Shown here: one piece after another, positions 1-10,619 of the stretch | Numbering within the stretch: position 1 is the first letter of the stretch | How the letters are laid out: each line of letters begins with the position of its first letter | Assembly (NCBI GenBank): GCA_963932465.1 | Contig: OZ010794.1 | Location: 442,309,502 to 442,373,501 of the forward strand | Source: Maratus speciosus | Lineage: Eukaryota; Arthropoda; Arachnida; Araneae; Salticidae | Reading direction: 5' to 3' | Length of the DNA stretch: 64,000 bases | Position numbers and translations under genes: made by a program | Notes under the pieces: model-generated | Told to the model about the DNA's origin: nothing | Database searches by the model: none | What the model saw: the letters and a program-made list of their open reading frames with translations, nothing else

Positions 1-1194
1 ATAAGTTACAGTTTAGAATGTTTTTAGAACGTTTTTCGCTTATTTAACACTTTTAAATTTCGAATTTTTTAGAAACCGTTTATAGCGAGTACTTATATCT
101 TTTAAAATGATCACTATTTTAAATTTCAAGTTTTTAACCCCAAAATAATAACACATCAGAACCTTTTTGCTTATGTACCCTTTTAAATGTACAATTTTGT
201 AAAAAAAAAAAAAAAAAACTTCTTTTATGCGAGCATTTACATCAAAATGACAGACGTCAATTTTTAAGTTTCTAACAATTTCAAATAAATCGTAATTTAG
301 AATGTTTTCTATTCATTTCCTCCTTCTAAATTTCGAATTCTGTAGAAACTGTTCTTAGCGACTATTTACATCTTAAAAATGACCATCATACCACACTTCA
401 AGCTTCTATACCAACTGTATCACATAAATCGCAATTTTAGAACGTTTTTTTCGCCCCTGCACCCTTTTAAATTCCTAATTAACATTTCCCAACAAAGTTG
501 AAAAGTCTTTATGCATTCGGTTTGTCTGTCCGTCTGTACGCGCTCTAACTCCCATAAATATACTCGGATCGTTCTGAAATTTTTGGATGTTAGTGACCTC
601 TACCATAGCACGAATCCTATTGCAAATGAACTTTGTAGCATGTTTAATTCATTTCCACGGACAGTCAAAAAATTTCCGTACATTACGGCCTATGGGGGAA
701 AAAATCGTTTAAAATGATTTTTAATGATGTTACATGCTTTCAAACATAATAAAATTGATATTCATTTATCAAGTGCACTAAAATATGCATTCCGTAGAAT
801 ATGTGGTGCAAAGAATAAATATTATTCATTTACAGGACACAAAAGAATACCGTTACATAATGATATAGGTGTGACGGGAATTTTTTCCAGCGTATTTTAA
901 TTATGTTAAATTATTTCATGTATAATGAAATTGATACACGTCGCTGAGTTTACTATAACTTATTTCATGTGTAATACGAAGTGCATAGCATTTACAGGGA
1001 CACACAAAAGATTTCAGATACTATATTGTATCCGAAGTACTGTACGGTAGCGATGACTGCTGGAAATACATTTTACTTTCTTCTATCTTCAATAGAAGAA
1101 AGTATTGTAATCGAAATTTTTTTCGACTTCCGGTTTTCGACGGATTTACACGTTTTAGGGGTCAGAGATCCCAAAAAAACACGTTTATAGAAAA

Positions 1195-1236
1195 TGTCTG
1201 TCTGTCCGTGTGTCCGTCTGTCCGTCTGTCTGTCGC
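1195..1236 (+). repeat. GTCY tetranucleotide microsatellite of A1
   Basis: An irregular run of GTCT/GTCC tetramers. Equivalent runs sit at the same place in the other elements: near 522, 7717-7740, 9868-9892, 18240-18253, 44640-44652 and 51556-51570, and in reverse complement at 19068-19105 and 20240-20291. A GTCY proto-microsatellite next to the 5' end is a known hallmark of mini-me and DINE-1 type elements. Confidence 0.75.
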
Positions 1237-1237
1237 C

Positions 1238-2055
1238 ATTGTACCATCAAAAAGTGTATGAAGTTATGCATAGAATTGAACCAAATTTTTATTTTAAGTT
1301 TTTGGCTATGGCAAGCAGATCCTCCCTGAATTTGGAAAAAATTCGCCGGTAGGGGGCGCTGTAACAGCCATTTTTGCGCGATTTTGAATATTGTACCATC
1401 TAAAAGTGTATGAAGTTATGCATAGAATTGAACCAAATTTTTATTTTAAGTTTTTGGATATGACAAGTAAGTCCTCTCTGAATTCGAAAAAAATTCGCCG
1501 GTAGGGGGCGCTGTAACAGTGATTTTGTGCGATTTTCAATATTGTACCATCTAAAAGTGTATGAAGTTATGCATAGAATTGAACCAAATTTTTATTTTAA
1601 GTTTTTGGATATGACAAGTAAGTCCTCTCTGAATTTGGAAAAAATTCGCCGGTAGGGGGCGCTGTAACAGCGATTTTTGTGCGATTATGAATATTGTACC
1701 ATCTAAAAGTGTATATATTTATGCATAGAATTGAACCAAATTTTTATTTTAAGTTTTTGGATATGGCAAGTAGGTCCTCTCTGAATTTGGAAAAAATTCG
1801 CCGGTAGGGAGCGCTTTAACAGCGATTTGTGTGCGATTTTGAATATTGTATAATACAAAAGTGTATGAATTTATGCATAGAATTGAACCAAATTTTTATT
1901 TTAAGTTTTTGGCTATGGCAAGCAGATCCTCCCTGAAATTGGAAAAAAATTCGCCGGTAGGGGGCGCTGTAATAGCAATTTTTGTGCGATTTTGAATATT
2001 GTACCATCCGAAAGTGTATGAAGTTATGCATAGAATTTAACCAAATTTTTATTTT
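1238..2055 (+). repeat. 152-bp tandem array, first block (about 5.4 units)
   Basis: The phrase 'tcgccggtagggggcgctg' recurs at about 1351, 1503, 1654, 1806 and 1959, giving spacings of 151-153 bp. Each unit also carries 'gtgtatgaagttatgcatagaattgaacc' and 'tttttgg(a/c)tatggcaag'. Units are 90% or more alike by eye. The array is the core of A1. It continues at 4572-4864 and 5816-6200 after the two family C insertions, for about ten units in total. Confidence 0.85.
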
Positions 2056-2179
2056 AGGTAGCTTTCTTTACAAAAAAGCTACCTATTGCAGCCGTTCGGA
2101 GGAAAGCGATTTCAAAAAATTTTGGTATATTTTCATCGATCATGACCCCCAGACCCCGAAACCACCCTCCGTTCAAAAT

Positions 2180-2181
<2 letters not shown>

Positions 2182-2225
<44 letters not shown>
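2182..2225 (+). repeat. (TA)n microsatellite in C1
   Basis: About 22 uninterrupted TA dinucleotides between the 5' hairpin region and the core repeats. Shorter TA or GATA runs occupy the same place in C2 (near 4990) and C3 (near 25096-25132, reverse strand). Confidence 0.9.
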
Positions 2226-2227
<2 letters not shown>

Positions 2228-2235
2228 GACCTATG

Positions 2236-4330
2236 TCACACTGTAACTCCCGTAATTATGAACAGATTTCGATGTAATTCGGTGTGTACATAGTACATAC
2301 CAATGTCTCGACCGAGTTCGTTGGCCAGCTTCATCCGCCGTTTTGTTTCAAAATGGCGGCCATTTAAAATTTAAAAAAAAATTTAAAACTTGAAATGTGG
2401 TACCAAAAAATTAAAAATGGAAAAATATTTTTTTCTTATGTATTTGACCTTTATACAAAGATTCCGGAGCAGTTTTTGTTTCGTCTATAGCTTAAAAAAT
2501 GGCTGAGTTATAGCATTTTGAATTTCTAGCGTGGCTGACATTTTGAAACGTCCTGAATTTTGTCACGCGATAAAAGGCGTATTTATGAACCGATTTGGAT
2601 GTAATTCGGTGTGTACATAGTACATACCAATCTCTCGACCGAGTTCGTTGGCCAGCTTCATCCGCCATTTTGTTTCAAAATGGCGGCCATTTAAATTTTT
2701 TTTTTTATTTAAAATTTGAAATGTGGTACCAAAAAATTGAAAATGGAAAAATATTTTTTTCTTATGTATTTGACCTTTATACAAAGATTTCGGAGCAGTT
2801 TTTGTTTCGTCTATATCTTAAAAAATGGCTGAGTTATAGCATTTTGAATTTCTATTGTGGCTGACATTTTGAAGCGTCCTGAATTTTGTCACGCGATAAA
2901 AGGCGTATTTATGAACCGATTTGGATGTAACTTCGTTTATACATAGTACATACCAATGTCTCGACCGGGTTCGTTGGCCAGCTTCACCCGCCATCTTGTT
3001 TAAAAATGGCGGCCATTTAAATTTTTAAGAAAAATTTAAATTTGAAATGTGGTACCAAAAATTGAAAATTGAAAAAATATTTTCTTCTTATGTGTTTGAC
3101 CTTGATAAAAAGATTCGGGAGCAGTTTTTGTTTCGTCTATATCTTAAGAAATGGCTGAGTTATAGCATTTTGAATTTCTAGCGTGGCTGACATTTTGAAA
3201 CGTCCTGATTTTTCTCACGTAATAACAGGCGTATTTATGGACCGACTTGGATGTACCTTGGTGTGTACATAGTACATACAAATATCTCGACCGAGTTCGT
3301 TGGCCAGCTTCATCCGCCATCTTGTTTCAAATTGGCGGCCATTTAAAAAAATTAAAAAATAAAAAAATTTAAATGAGATACCAAAAAATTGGAAAATGAA
3401 AAAGATTTTTTTTGTATGTGTTTGACCTTAATACAAAGATTCCGGAACAGTTTTTCTTTCGTCTATATCTAAAAAAAAATGGCTGAGTAATAGCATTTTG
3501 AATTTCTCTTGTGGCTGACATTTTAAAACGACCTGATTTTTGTCACGCGATAACAGGCGTATTTATGAACCTATTTGGATGTAACTTGGTCTGTACATAG
3601 TACATACCAATGTCTCGACCGAGTTCGTTGGCCAGCTTCATTCGCCATCTTGTTTCAAAAGGGTTGCCATTAAAAAAAATTAAATTTAAAATTCAAAATG
3701 AGGTATTAAAAAATTGGAAAATGAAAAAGATTTTTTTTTATGTGTTTGGCCTTGATACAAAGATTCCGGAGCAGTTTTTGTTTCTGAAAATTTGTTCTTT
3801 TGTTGATATCTTAAAAAATGGTTGATTTATAGCACTTTGAATTTCTAGCATGGCTAACATTTTGAAACGATCTTGTATTTGTCACGCGATAACACACGTA
3901 TTCGCCTATTTCGATGTAAGAAGGCATGTGGATAGTATACATCAACACCTCGACCAAGTTCGCTGGCCAGATTCATCAGCCATCTTGTTTCAAAATGGCG
4001 GCCATTAAATTAAAAAAAAATATATATATTTAAAGTGAGGTGCAAAAAAAAATTAGAAATTGAAAAAGGTTTCTTTCTTAAGTATTTGATCTTGATATAA
4101 GGATTCAGGAGCATTTTTTGTTTGTCTTTACCTTAAAAAATGGCTCAGATATAGCAGTTTCAATTTCTATTGTGGGTGACATTTTGAAAAATCTGATTTT
4201 TTGCATGCGACAGCTCTCCTATATATTAACCGATTCCGATGTGAGTGAGCATGTGCACAGCAATTACTAAGGTCTCGACCAAGTTCACTGGTTAGCCTCA
4301 TCCACCATGTTGTTTTAAAATGACAGGCAC
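2236..4330 (+). repeat. 326-bp tandem array (about 7 units) with a decay gradient
   Basis: The phrase 'acatagtacataccaatgtctcgaccgagttcgttggccagcttcat' recurs near 2288, 2615, 2941, 3267 and 3595, with degraded forms near 3928 and 4256. Spacing is 326-333 bp. Every unit also has 'tgtttcaaaatggcggccattt', 'ggagcagtttttgtttcgtctatatc' and 'tttgtcacgcgataa'. Units 1 to 4 are close to each other; units 6 and 7 are clearly more divergent. Apparent ORFs in this block are repeat translations. Confidence 0.85.
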
Positions 4331-4571
4331 TTTAAGAAATTGCCGAATTTGGCAGCCAAATATATGTTACTTTAAAGAAAAGCAGCTTGGATAAAATTGA
4401 CTAATTTCGCGAAATTCTCATTCATTATATTGATAAAAATTAGTATTGAATCTCCTATATCCGGTTTCCACTAAATTGAGCTTCGTGTGTTTGCATGATA
4501 TAAGTTGGCTTTTTTAAAATAAGGATTATGAAAGCTACCTCTTCCTCCCGGCACTGGCCGGAAGGACTTTT

Positions 4572-4864
4572 AAGTTCTTGGCTATGGCAAGCAGGTCCTT
4601 CCTTAATTTGGAAAAATTCACCGGTAAGGGGCGCTGTAATAGCGATTTTTGTGCCATTTTGAATATTGTACCATCGAAAAGTGTATGAAGTTATGCATAG
4701 AATTGATCAAATTTTTTGTGTTTGTTTTTGGTCATGGCACGAAGGTCCTCCCTGAATTTGGAAAAATTCCTCCGGAAGGAGGTGCTATAATTGCGATGTC
4801 TGTACCATTTTCATTATTCTACCATCGAAAAGTGTATGAAGTTATGCATAGAATTAAACCAATT
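4572..4864 (+). repeat. 152-bp tandem array, second block
   Basis: About two units of the A1 core ('ggctatggcaagcaggtcc', 'ggggcgctgtaatagcg', 'gtgtatgaagttatgcatag'). They lie between C1 and C2 and are more diverged than the first block. Confidence 0.75.
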
Positions 4865-5781
4865 AGGTAGATCTCGTAAGAAATACTACCTATTGCAGTC
4901 GTTACCATGGTGCGATTTTTGAAAAATTCCTTCATAACTTTTCATTATAGGACCCTAGGAACCCAAAACCACCCCCACCTAAAAAGTTTATATATATATA
5001 TATGTACTAAATTTTGTCCGCACGATAAAAGTTGCAATTATGCACGGATCGTCTTCAAACTCGCCAACAACTTTGAGATGGCTAATATCTCGGCGGGGAT
5101 TGAAAATGGGCAAAATCGTCCCAAGGGAATGGAAATGGGGGGGGGGGGGGGCTCAAAATTTTGAATACCGTCTTAACATGATTCTGATAAAACCAGCTCT
5201 TACACAACAATGACAGGAAAAAATAAATATTTTTCGTTATAGCAGTTGCCAACAATAAAAAAAAAACAATAAAATTCTCACCTCTTTTCTATTGCAAGGT
5301 TTCACGTGAAAAATAAAATAAAATAAATAGTTTGAATAATTGAAACAAATTGAATATTACGTCATAAGTTTTCTAGAGCAAGATTTCCGCATGAAAACTC
5401 AAAATGAAATAAATAGTTTGACGAATTAGAGAAAATGAAAAGTGCGTCATATTGGAAATAAAACTGACCTCAGCAGGTGAATATGTAACGTCATGTGAGT
5501 TTGAAGAAACGCATTAAAACATGATGAAAACCCGACAATGGAAATATTAACTTATTTTAACACTTTGAGGTTCTCTGAATTTGCTTTAGCTATTTTTTAA
5601 ACCTATTCCATGTGCACGCATGTGTGTATTCGTGTATATTAAAAATTTCACAAAATGTTTAGCTCTCTAGAGCTCATTCTTAGTGAAGGAACTGGGTTTA
5701 TCACTAATCTTGATTTAAGTTTTGTTGGTGAATTTAGTACTTAACTTCGAAATCTACCTCCGCCTGTAGGCCCGAGCCGGC

Positions 5782-5786
<5 letters not shown>
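4865..5786 (+). mobile_element. Family C HINE-like element, copy C2
   Basis: The 5' hairpin is AGGTAGATCTCG ... ATACTACCT, followed by 'ttgcagtcgtt', a short TA run and a non-repeated core. The 3' end is CGAAATCTACCT followed by a GC-rich stem ('cctgtaggcccgagccggcaggg') and a long T run. It interrupts the A1 array inside the T-rich phrase 'accaaattttttgtg', a T|T target. The internal text near 5158 ('gaataccgtcttaacatgattctgataaaaccagct') matches C3 at about 23770-23815 in reverse complement. Confidence 0.65.

Positions 5787-5815
<29 letters not shown>
5787..5815 (+). repeat. T29 homopolymer at the 3' end of C2
   Basis: Uninterrupted T's directly after the GC-rich 3' stem of C2 and before the resumption of the 152-bp array. 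It accounts for the poly-lysine tail of a reverse-strand ORF, which is not a gene. Confidence 0.9.
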
Positions 5816-6200
5816 GTATGTTTCTGGCTATGGCAAGCAAGTCTTCCCTGAACTTGAAAAAATACCGCCAGAAGGTGGCGCTATAATTGGATCTCTGCGC
5901 CATTTTCATTATTGTACCTCGAAAATTGTATAAATTTATGCATAGAATTGAACCAAATTTTTTGTGTACGTTTCTGGCTATGGCAAACAAGTCCTCCCTG
6001 AATTTGAAAAAAATCTGCCGGAAGGGGGGGACTGTAATAGAGATATTTGTGAGATTTTCTTTATTGTACAGTCGAAAAGTGTATAAAATTATGCATACAA
6101 TTGAACCAAATTTTTTGTGCATATTTTTGGCTTTGACCAACAGGTCCTCCTCGAATTTGGGAATATCGCGCGGTAAAGGTTCTCTCTGTGATAGCGATTT
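5816..6200 (+). repeat. 152-bp tandem array, third block
   Basis: About two and a half diverged units ('tttctggctatggcaa', 'ggcgctataat', 'gcatagaattgaacc'). From 6201 to about 6455 the A1 sequence is unique, with a GC-richer stretch near 6230-6295, before the conserved A 3' end. Confidence 0.7.
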
Positions 6201-7595
6201 TTGTATACTTTTCTTGATTTTTCGTAATTCTGTTGTCCATCGGCGGCTCGTGCAAACGCGGGAACTCGCTTCCTGCTAAGCCGGCTATTGGCAAACATCT
6301 GATAACAACAGAATAAGGAAAAAATATTAATTTTAAGAAATATCATGATATAGATTAACTCGTTTTTAGTTCATTTAATTGACTGAAGCAGGAATTTAAG
6401 ATGAAAATCAAAGTTGGTATAATATTGAACTAATAATATTGAAGTATTAACATGTGTAACTAGTTTTTGAAATATTAAGATGTATAAGATAGAAGAAAGT
6501 TTTGGGATTGGCACATCCAACTAGTTTAATTATATTATGCGCTTTTATGTTTCACTATATTTATGCATTGTATATGGTGTGTATAAATGCTGTAATTCAT
6601 ATACAGGGCTACACAAAAGAATTCGTAATGGTTACTGGGTATGATTGTAAATTGCTTAAAGGTGGTTTTTAAATGAGTTATGCATTTTTACGCTGAACTG
6701 CATTTTGTTTACTAAGAAATGTTTGTATATAATATAGATAAAATTATATACAGGGTCACGCAAAGAATTGGATACATGGCCGTCTATAAATGATAATTTC
6801 TGGAAATGTGATTCCAGTAGTTTTAAGAGTGTTTTACTCTGAATTAAACTTTAGTTAAATCGCGGCATGTAATAAAGGTACTAGGTTAACTACAGGTTTG
6901 TACAAAAGTATACAAGTATGTTTCCATCTATTAGTATAAATTGCTGAAAGAGAAATTTCAACCTGTTATTCGTTTTCTTGCTAAACTAAATTTCCCCATT
7001 ATATAGCATATATATCAACCTACAGATCAAATACAGAGCTGTTCAAAAGAATTTGAATACATATTTGCTATGGATAGTAACTCCTGAAATCAGTTTTTCA
7101 AATGTTTTATGCGTTTTCTAAAATAGTTACTTAGTTCTGTTATATACCTTATTTCCCTAAATAACGAAGTTTTGGTTTTGTTAAAGCATTCAGGAAGTGT
7201 TGGAAAGTGTTTCATAATCTATGCGTAACGCATGATTTTTCTTACTTGTTTTTAAAACTTCTGGGCAAGAATTTGCGTCTCTAAAATAACAGCCATGCTA
7301 AATTTCAAGTTTCTAGCTCTAACAGTTAAACAAATTGCCTTTTAGAAATTATTTAGGATGCTTTCCGCTCATTTCATCTTTTTAAATTTCGAACTTCTTA
7401 CTCGTAAAAACCGTTCATAGCAGATATTTACATCTTAAAAGTAACCACACCAAATTTCACACTTTTAGCCCCAACAATATCACAAAAATCGCAATTTTAA
7501 AACGCTTTTTGCTCCTGCACCCTCTTGGAGGTTGTTGTACCAACGTAATTATAGCCTACGTTGGATGGTTACCGGCATTTTGTCACCATTATTTT

Positions 7596-8804
7596 TATTT
7601 TCTTCTATCTTTACAAGAAGAAAGTATTGGATTCGTGAAAATTTTCGACTTTCGGTTTTCGACGGATTTACACGTTTTAGGGGTCAGAGATATCCAAAAA
7701 ACGTGTTTTTACAAAATGTCTGTCTGTGAGTCTGTCTGTATGTAACACAAATTTTGTGGGCGCTCTATCTCAAGAGCTAACGCACGGAATTTAATAAAAA
7801 TTTATATTCAGGTAGTCCCTGATATAAATAGGTGCTGATTAGTTTTGGTGTAAATCGGACAACATGTGGCTCTTCGACGCTGCATTTTTCACGATTTCCA
7901 CAATAGCTCTATCTCAAGAACTAATGCACGGATTTTCATAAAACTTCAGATTCAGTTAGTCCTTAGTATGAATTGGTGCTGCTTAAGTTTTGGTGTAAAT
8001 CGCCCAACAGGTGGCGCTGCTATGCTGCATTTTGCAGGATTTACACGATTTCCGAAATAGCTCTATCTCAAGAACTAATGCACATATTTTCATCAAACCT
8101 CAGATTCAGTTAGTCCTTGGTATGAAATAATGCTGATTACGTGTTGGTGTAAATCACACAATAGGTGGCGCGCTCTGCTGCATTTTGCACGATTTTCTTA
8201 ATAGCTCTATATCAAGAACTAATGTACTGATTTTCATCAAACTTTAGGTTCAAGTATACCTTGATTAATGTTGCTGCTGATTATGTTTTGGTGCAAATCG
8301 TTCAACAGGTGGCGCTGCTATGCTGCATTTGTCATGATTTCCCCAATAGCTCTATCTCTAGAACTAATGCAGAAATTTTCCTCTAATTTCAGATTCAGTT
8401 AGACGTTGACACAAGTTGTTGCTAATTAGGTTTTGGTGTCAATCGCGCAATAGGTGGCGCTGCTATGCTGGTTTTTTAACGATTTTCTTAATAGCTCTAT
8501 CACAAAAACTAATGCACGGATTTTTATCAAACTTCCTATTCAATTAGACGTTGACATAAGTTGATGACGATTAGGTTCTGGTGTAAATCACCCAATAAGT
8601 GGCGCTTCTATGCTGTATTTTGCTGGATTTACACGATTTGAGCGATAGTCATATCTCAAGAACTAATGCACGGAATTTCATCTTTTTAGAATCCTCATGA
8701 TGAGCATAGATTGCCATTTAATTTTGGCCCTGTGATAGCGAATTTTGAAGTATTAACACGGATGAGATAGAAGAAAGTTTTGGGATTGGTACATCCGACT
8801 AGTT
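7596..8804 (+). mobile_element. Family A HINE-like element, copy A2
   Basis: It opens with TTCTTCTATCTTTACAAGAAGAAAG, the 'ggttttcgacggatttacacg' segment and GTCTGTCTG, and closes with 'gatagaagaaagttttgggattggtacatccgactag'. The core is a 145-bp tandem array different in text from the A1 core. It is inserted in family D sequence, which resumes at 8805. Confidence 0.65.
7745..8700 (+). repeat. 145-bp tandem array of A2 (about 6.5 units)
   Basis: GTGGCG(CT) anchors fall at 8011, 8165, 8309, 8454 and 8599, spacings 144-154 bp. Each unit reads 'agctctatctcaagaactaatgcacgg...tcagttagtcct...ggtgtaaatcgcccaacaggtggcgctgctatgctgc'. The same unit, reversed, forms the cores of A3 and A4. The A1 unit shares only the (G)GGGCGCTG anchor and general layout. 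Confidence 0.8.
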
Positions 8805-8880
8805 TTAATTGCTTCGGCAGTTCAAGATACAAACAAACAAACACACAAACATTACTTCTTTATAATATAAGTTTAGATGA

Positions 8881-9430
8881 AACATGCAGATATATGATTA
8901 TGATTATACGCCTATGATTATAGGTGATGGAAAACTTACATGAAAATGTAGAGAGATGAGTGTCCAAATGCCATACTTCAAGTAATTCCATTGTGTCACT
9001 TTCTAGCCTACAAGGGGAAACAATAAAATTATTAAAAAAGTAAAACATTTATTAAAATCTAACATCGCCTCCCACCCCCAAGACATAACGTAAGTTATAG
9101 TTATAGGCAGCGTCTCGTCTTTATTAGTACAAACTTTTTAGGGTGATCTGATAGGATGCGTCAAGACAAACAATTACGGCACTTTTGCCTATATAAATAT
9201 GCATAAAATCTGAAATTTTCCGCTGGGGTAGGGGATTTTTCAATCCTCCGGGGAACATGTCCTCCGGCTCATCCCGTGAATTCACCAATGGATGCTGGCA
9301 TAAAGCTTTCAAAAATAACTTTTTTTTAACCTAAAAAATCCTTCGTTTCTTTTCTTCTCCAACGCCGTATTTAAAAGTATTAGGCGTATTAACGCTTCGA
9401 CAGCAAACATAAGCCTGTTGTATCATTTTT
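8881..9430. other. No gene seen; diverged repeat near 9125-9310
   Basis: AT-rich sequence without a supportable ORF. The part at about 9185-9310 ('cgctggggtaggggatt...cctccggggaacatg...tcatcccgtgaattcacc') resembles 14640-14745 in reverse complement, so it is a second copy of an unnamed dispersed repeat. Confidence 0.4.
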
Positions 9431-9443
9431 AACACTTTCCAAC

Positions 9444-9841
9444 TAGAGCGGGAGCTGGCAGCAGCGATAATCACCTCATCGAGTTCACGGATGAAATTCT
9501 AGGATTAGTCAAATCTTGATTCGCATATTAAAACGCAATCGGTCTGCCAAGTTATATCTTGGTAGAAAACACCTTAAAACCGGATTTTAGCGTCTGACTC
9601 GTAGGTTTACCATTGTATTTTCCTGCTCCCAGTCCTCCATGTTTTCATACTTTTTGGTGCCGGAAAACACAATGGTAAACCTACGAGTCAGCCGCTAAAA
9701 TCGGGTTTTCATGTGTTTTTCACCAAGATAGGACTTGGCAGACAGATTGCGTTTTACTATGCGAATCAAGGTTTAACTAATCCTAGAATTTCAGCCGTGA
9801 ACTTGATGAGGTGATTATCGCTGCTGCCGCCTCTCGGTCTA
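9444..9841. mobile_element. 398-bp foldback element F1
   Basis: Nearly the whole element is an inverted repeat. The left arm begins TAGAGCGGGAG and the right arm ends CTCTCGGTCTA. The inner stem, with 'gattttagcg(t/g)ctgactcgtaggtttaccattgt', pairs over about 49 bp around a 40-base loop. The triplet AAC occurs on both sides (9441-9443 and 9842-9844). Removing the element restores the B-family hairpin. A relative lies at 40535-41000. Confidence 0.75.
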
Positions 9842-10212
9842 AACATAGTTCAAAAGTATTTATGAATTGGGTTTGTCTGTTCGTCTGTCTGTCCGAGCTC
9901 TAACTCGCGTAAATATACTCGGATTGTCATATATTATGGATTATGGTCATGTATTATATTTTATATACGTTATTGAGATATACTCTGGCATGTTCGAAAT
10001 CGAAAATGAAGTGTGTAGCGTTTATACTTCATTTACAGGGGCATTCAAAAGAATTCTGTTACATTATGTTCTATGGTGGGGGGTGGTGATCATTTGCGGT
10101 GTATTTTAGTTATATTAGACTATTTTAAAGATAATAAATTGATATACGTTATTGAGATGCACTAGAAGATTGTTATCATAGAATATGTTATTTCTAGCAT
10201 TTACACTCTAAA

Positions 10213-10345
10213 TTAAAATGTCTGAAATTCAGACACTTAAGTGTCTGAAATGGAGTGTTCAATTTTCAGACATTTTAAAATGTCTGAATTTTTTCAGACA
10301 CTTTTTGCGTCTGAATTTCAGACACTTCAAACGTCTGAATCGCAT
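10213..10345. repeat. Cluster of alternating TGTCTGAA motifs
   Basis: At least eight copies of TGTCTGAA or its complement TTCAGACA occur in about 130 bases, mostly paired head to head (TGTCTGAAATTCAGACA) or tail to tail (CAGACATTTTAAAATGTCTG). Many other foldings are possible. Confidence 0.85.
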
Positions 10346-10619
10346 CTATTTTTTTGTAAGCATCATACGTAGCCATGTTTGACCACGTTGAATCCTGGAA
10401 AAATATTTGGCTGTGGTCCTGCCCCCCCCCCCCCCCCCAATACAGCCTGATTTTTTTGGTGCTCTCAGTTTTGGTATACAATTTTCGTTACGTTGATAAT
10501 TTAAATCTTTTACGACATTGTACTGATTATAATCAATATCGTGAACTTCAGGAGTAGAACAAGATTAAAAAACAAAAAATATTTATCTAAATATTAGATT
10601 TTTTTAAATTTATTTTGTT

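Larger units (their letters stand above)
2056..4567 (+). mobile_element. Family C HINE-like element, copy C1
   Basis: The 5' hairpin is AGGTAGCTTTC paired with AAAGCTACCT within the first 40 bases, followed by a TA microsatellite and seven 326-bp core repeats. At the 3' end GAAAGCTACCT reappears, followed by a GC-rich hairpin ('cctcccggcactggccggaagg') and T's. Left and right flanks ('tttttatttt' and 'aagttcttggctatggc') join to restore one 152-bp unit of A1 exactly, so the insertion is precise and lies in a T run. No coding potential. Confidence 0.7.
1075..6524 (+). mobile_element. Family A HINE-like element, copy A1 (5.4 kb, carries C1 and C2)
   Basis: It starts with a hairpin, ACTTTCTTCTATCTT then AGAAGAAAGT. 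Next come a conserved segment ('ttttcgac...ggttttcgacggatttacacgtttta'), a GTCTGTCC microsatellite at 1195-1236, and a core of about 152-bp tandem units. The 3' end has AGATAGAAGAAAGT (the 5' arm inverted), then 'tttgggattggcacatcc' and ACTAG. Copies A2, A3 and A4 share both ends but have a different core. The left flank is TTTT and the right flank TTTA, and the B1 host sequence is continuous across it. Two family C elements sit inside its core array. The boundaries are good to a few bases. Confidence 0.65.
481..7250 (+). mobile_element. Family B HINE-like element, copy B1 (interrupted)
   Basis: The 5' end is a hairpin, AACATTTCCCAAC then GTTGAAAAGT, followed by a GTCTGTCC microsatellite near 522 and the phrase 'cgctctaactc...aaatatactcgga'. 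Divergent tandem units of roughly 170 bp follow, each carrying 'TACAGGGacacacaAAAGAATTC'-like text. The 3' part ends GTGTTGGAAAGTGTTTCATAATC near 7200, which restates the 5' hairpin arm inverted. The copy is split at 1075 by the A1 element and resumes at 6525. The uninterrupted copy at 45115-46355 runs straight through the same point ('tgctggaaatgcattttcaattatgatatgcgc'). Non-coding; the short ORFs here are translations of the repeat. Confidence 0.6.
1..8880 (-). repeat. Family D element, outermost layer of the nest
   Basis: Three separated pieces, 1-480, about 7251-7595 and 8805-8880, share the wording of the repeats at 50518-51120 (plus strand) and 54690-55520 (minus strand). Shared phrases are runs like 'aaatttcgaattttttagaaac', 'catcttaaaagtaacca' and 'cgcaattttagaacg'. 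Its 5' end on the minus strand is the stretch ending at 8880, where an ATATTATAAAGAAGTAA phrase is followed by GTTTGTTTGTTTG. Family B and A insertions separate the pieces. It is non-coding. The call as one interrupted copy is an inference from order and orientation; two adjacent copies are the alternative. Confidence 0.5.

Noticed and set aside
2595..3825. Repeated ORFs of 71-89 codons suggesting a small gene family
   Set aside because: They are successive units of the 326-bp array with frame breaks between units.
5754..6346. Overlapping ORFs of 77-130 codons on both strands near 5754-6346
   Set aside because: They read through the 152-bp repeat and the T29 run (a poly-lysine stretch), and the repeat is non-coding elsewhere.
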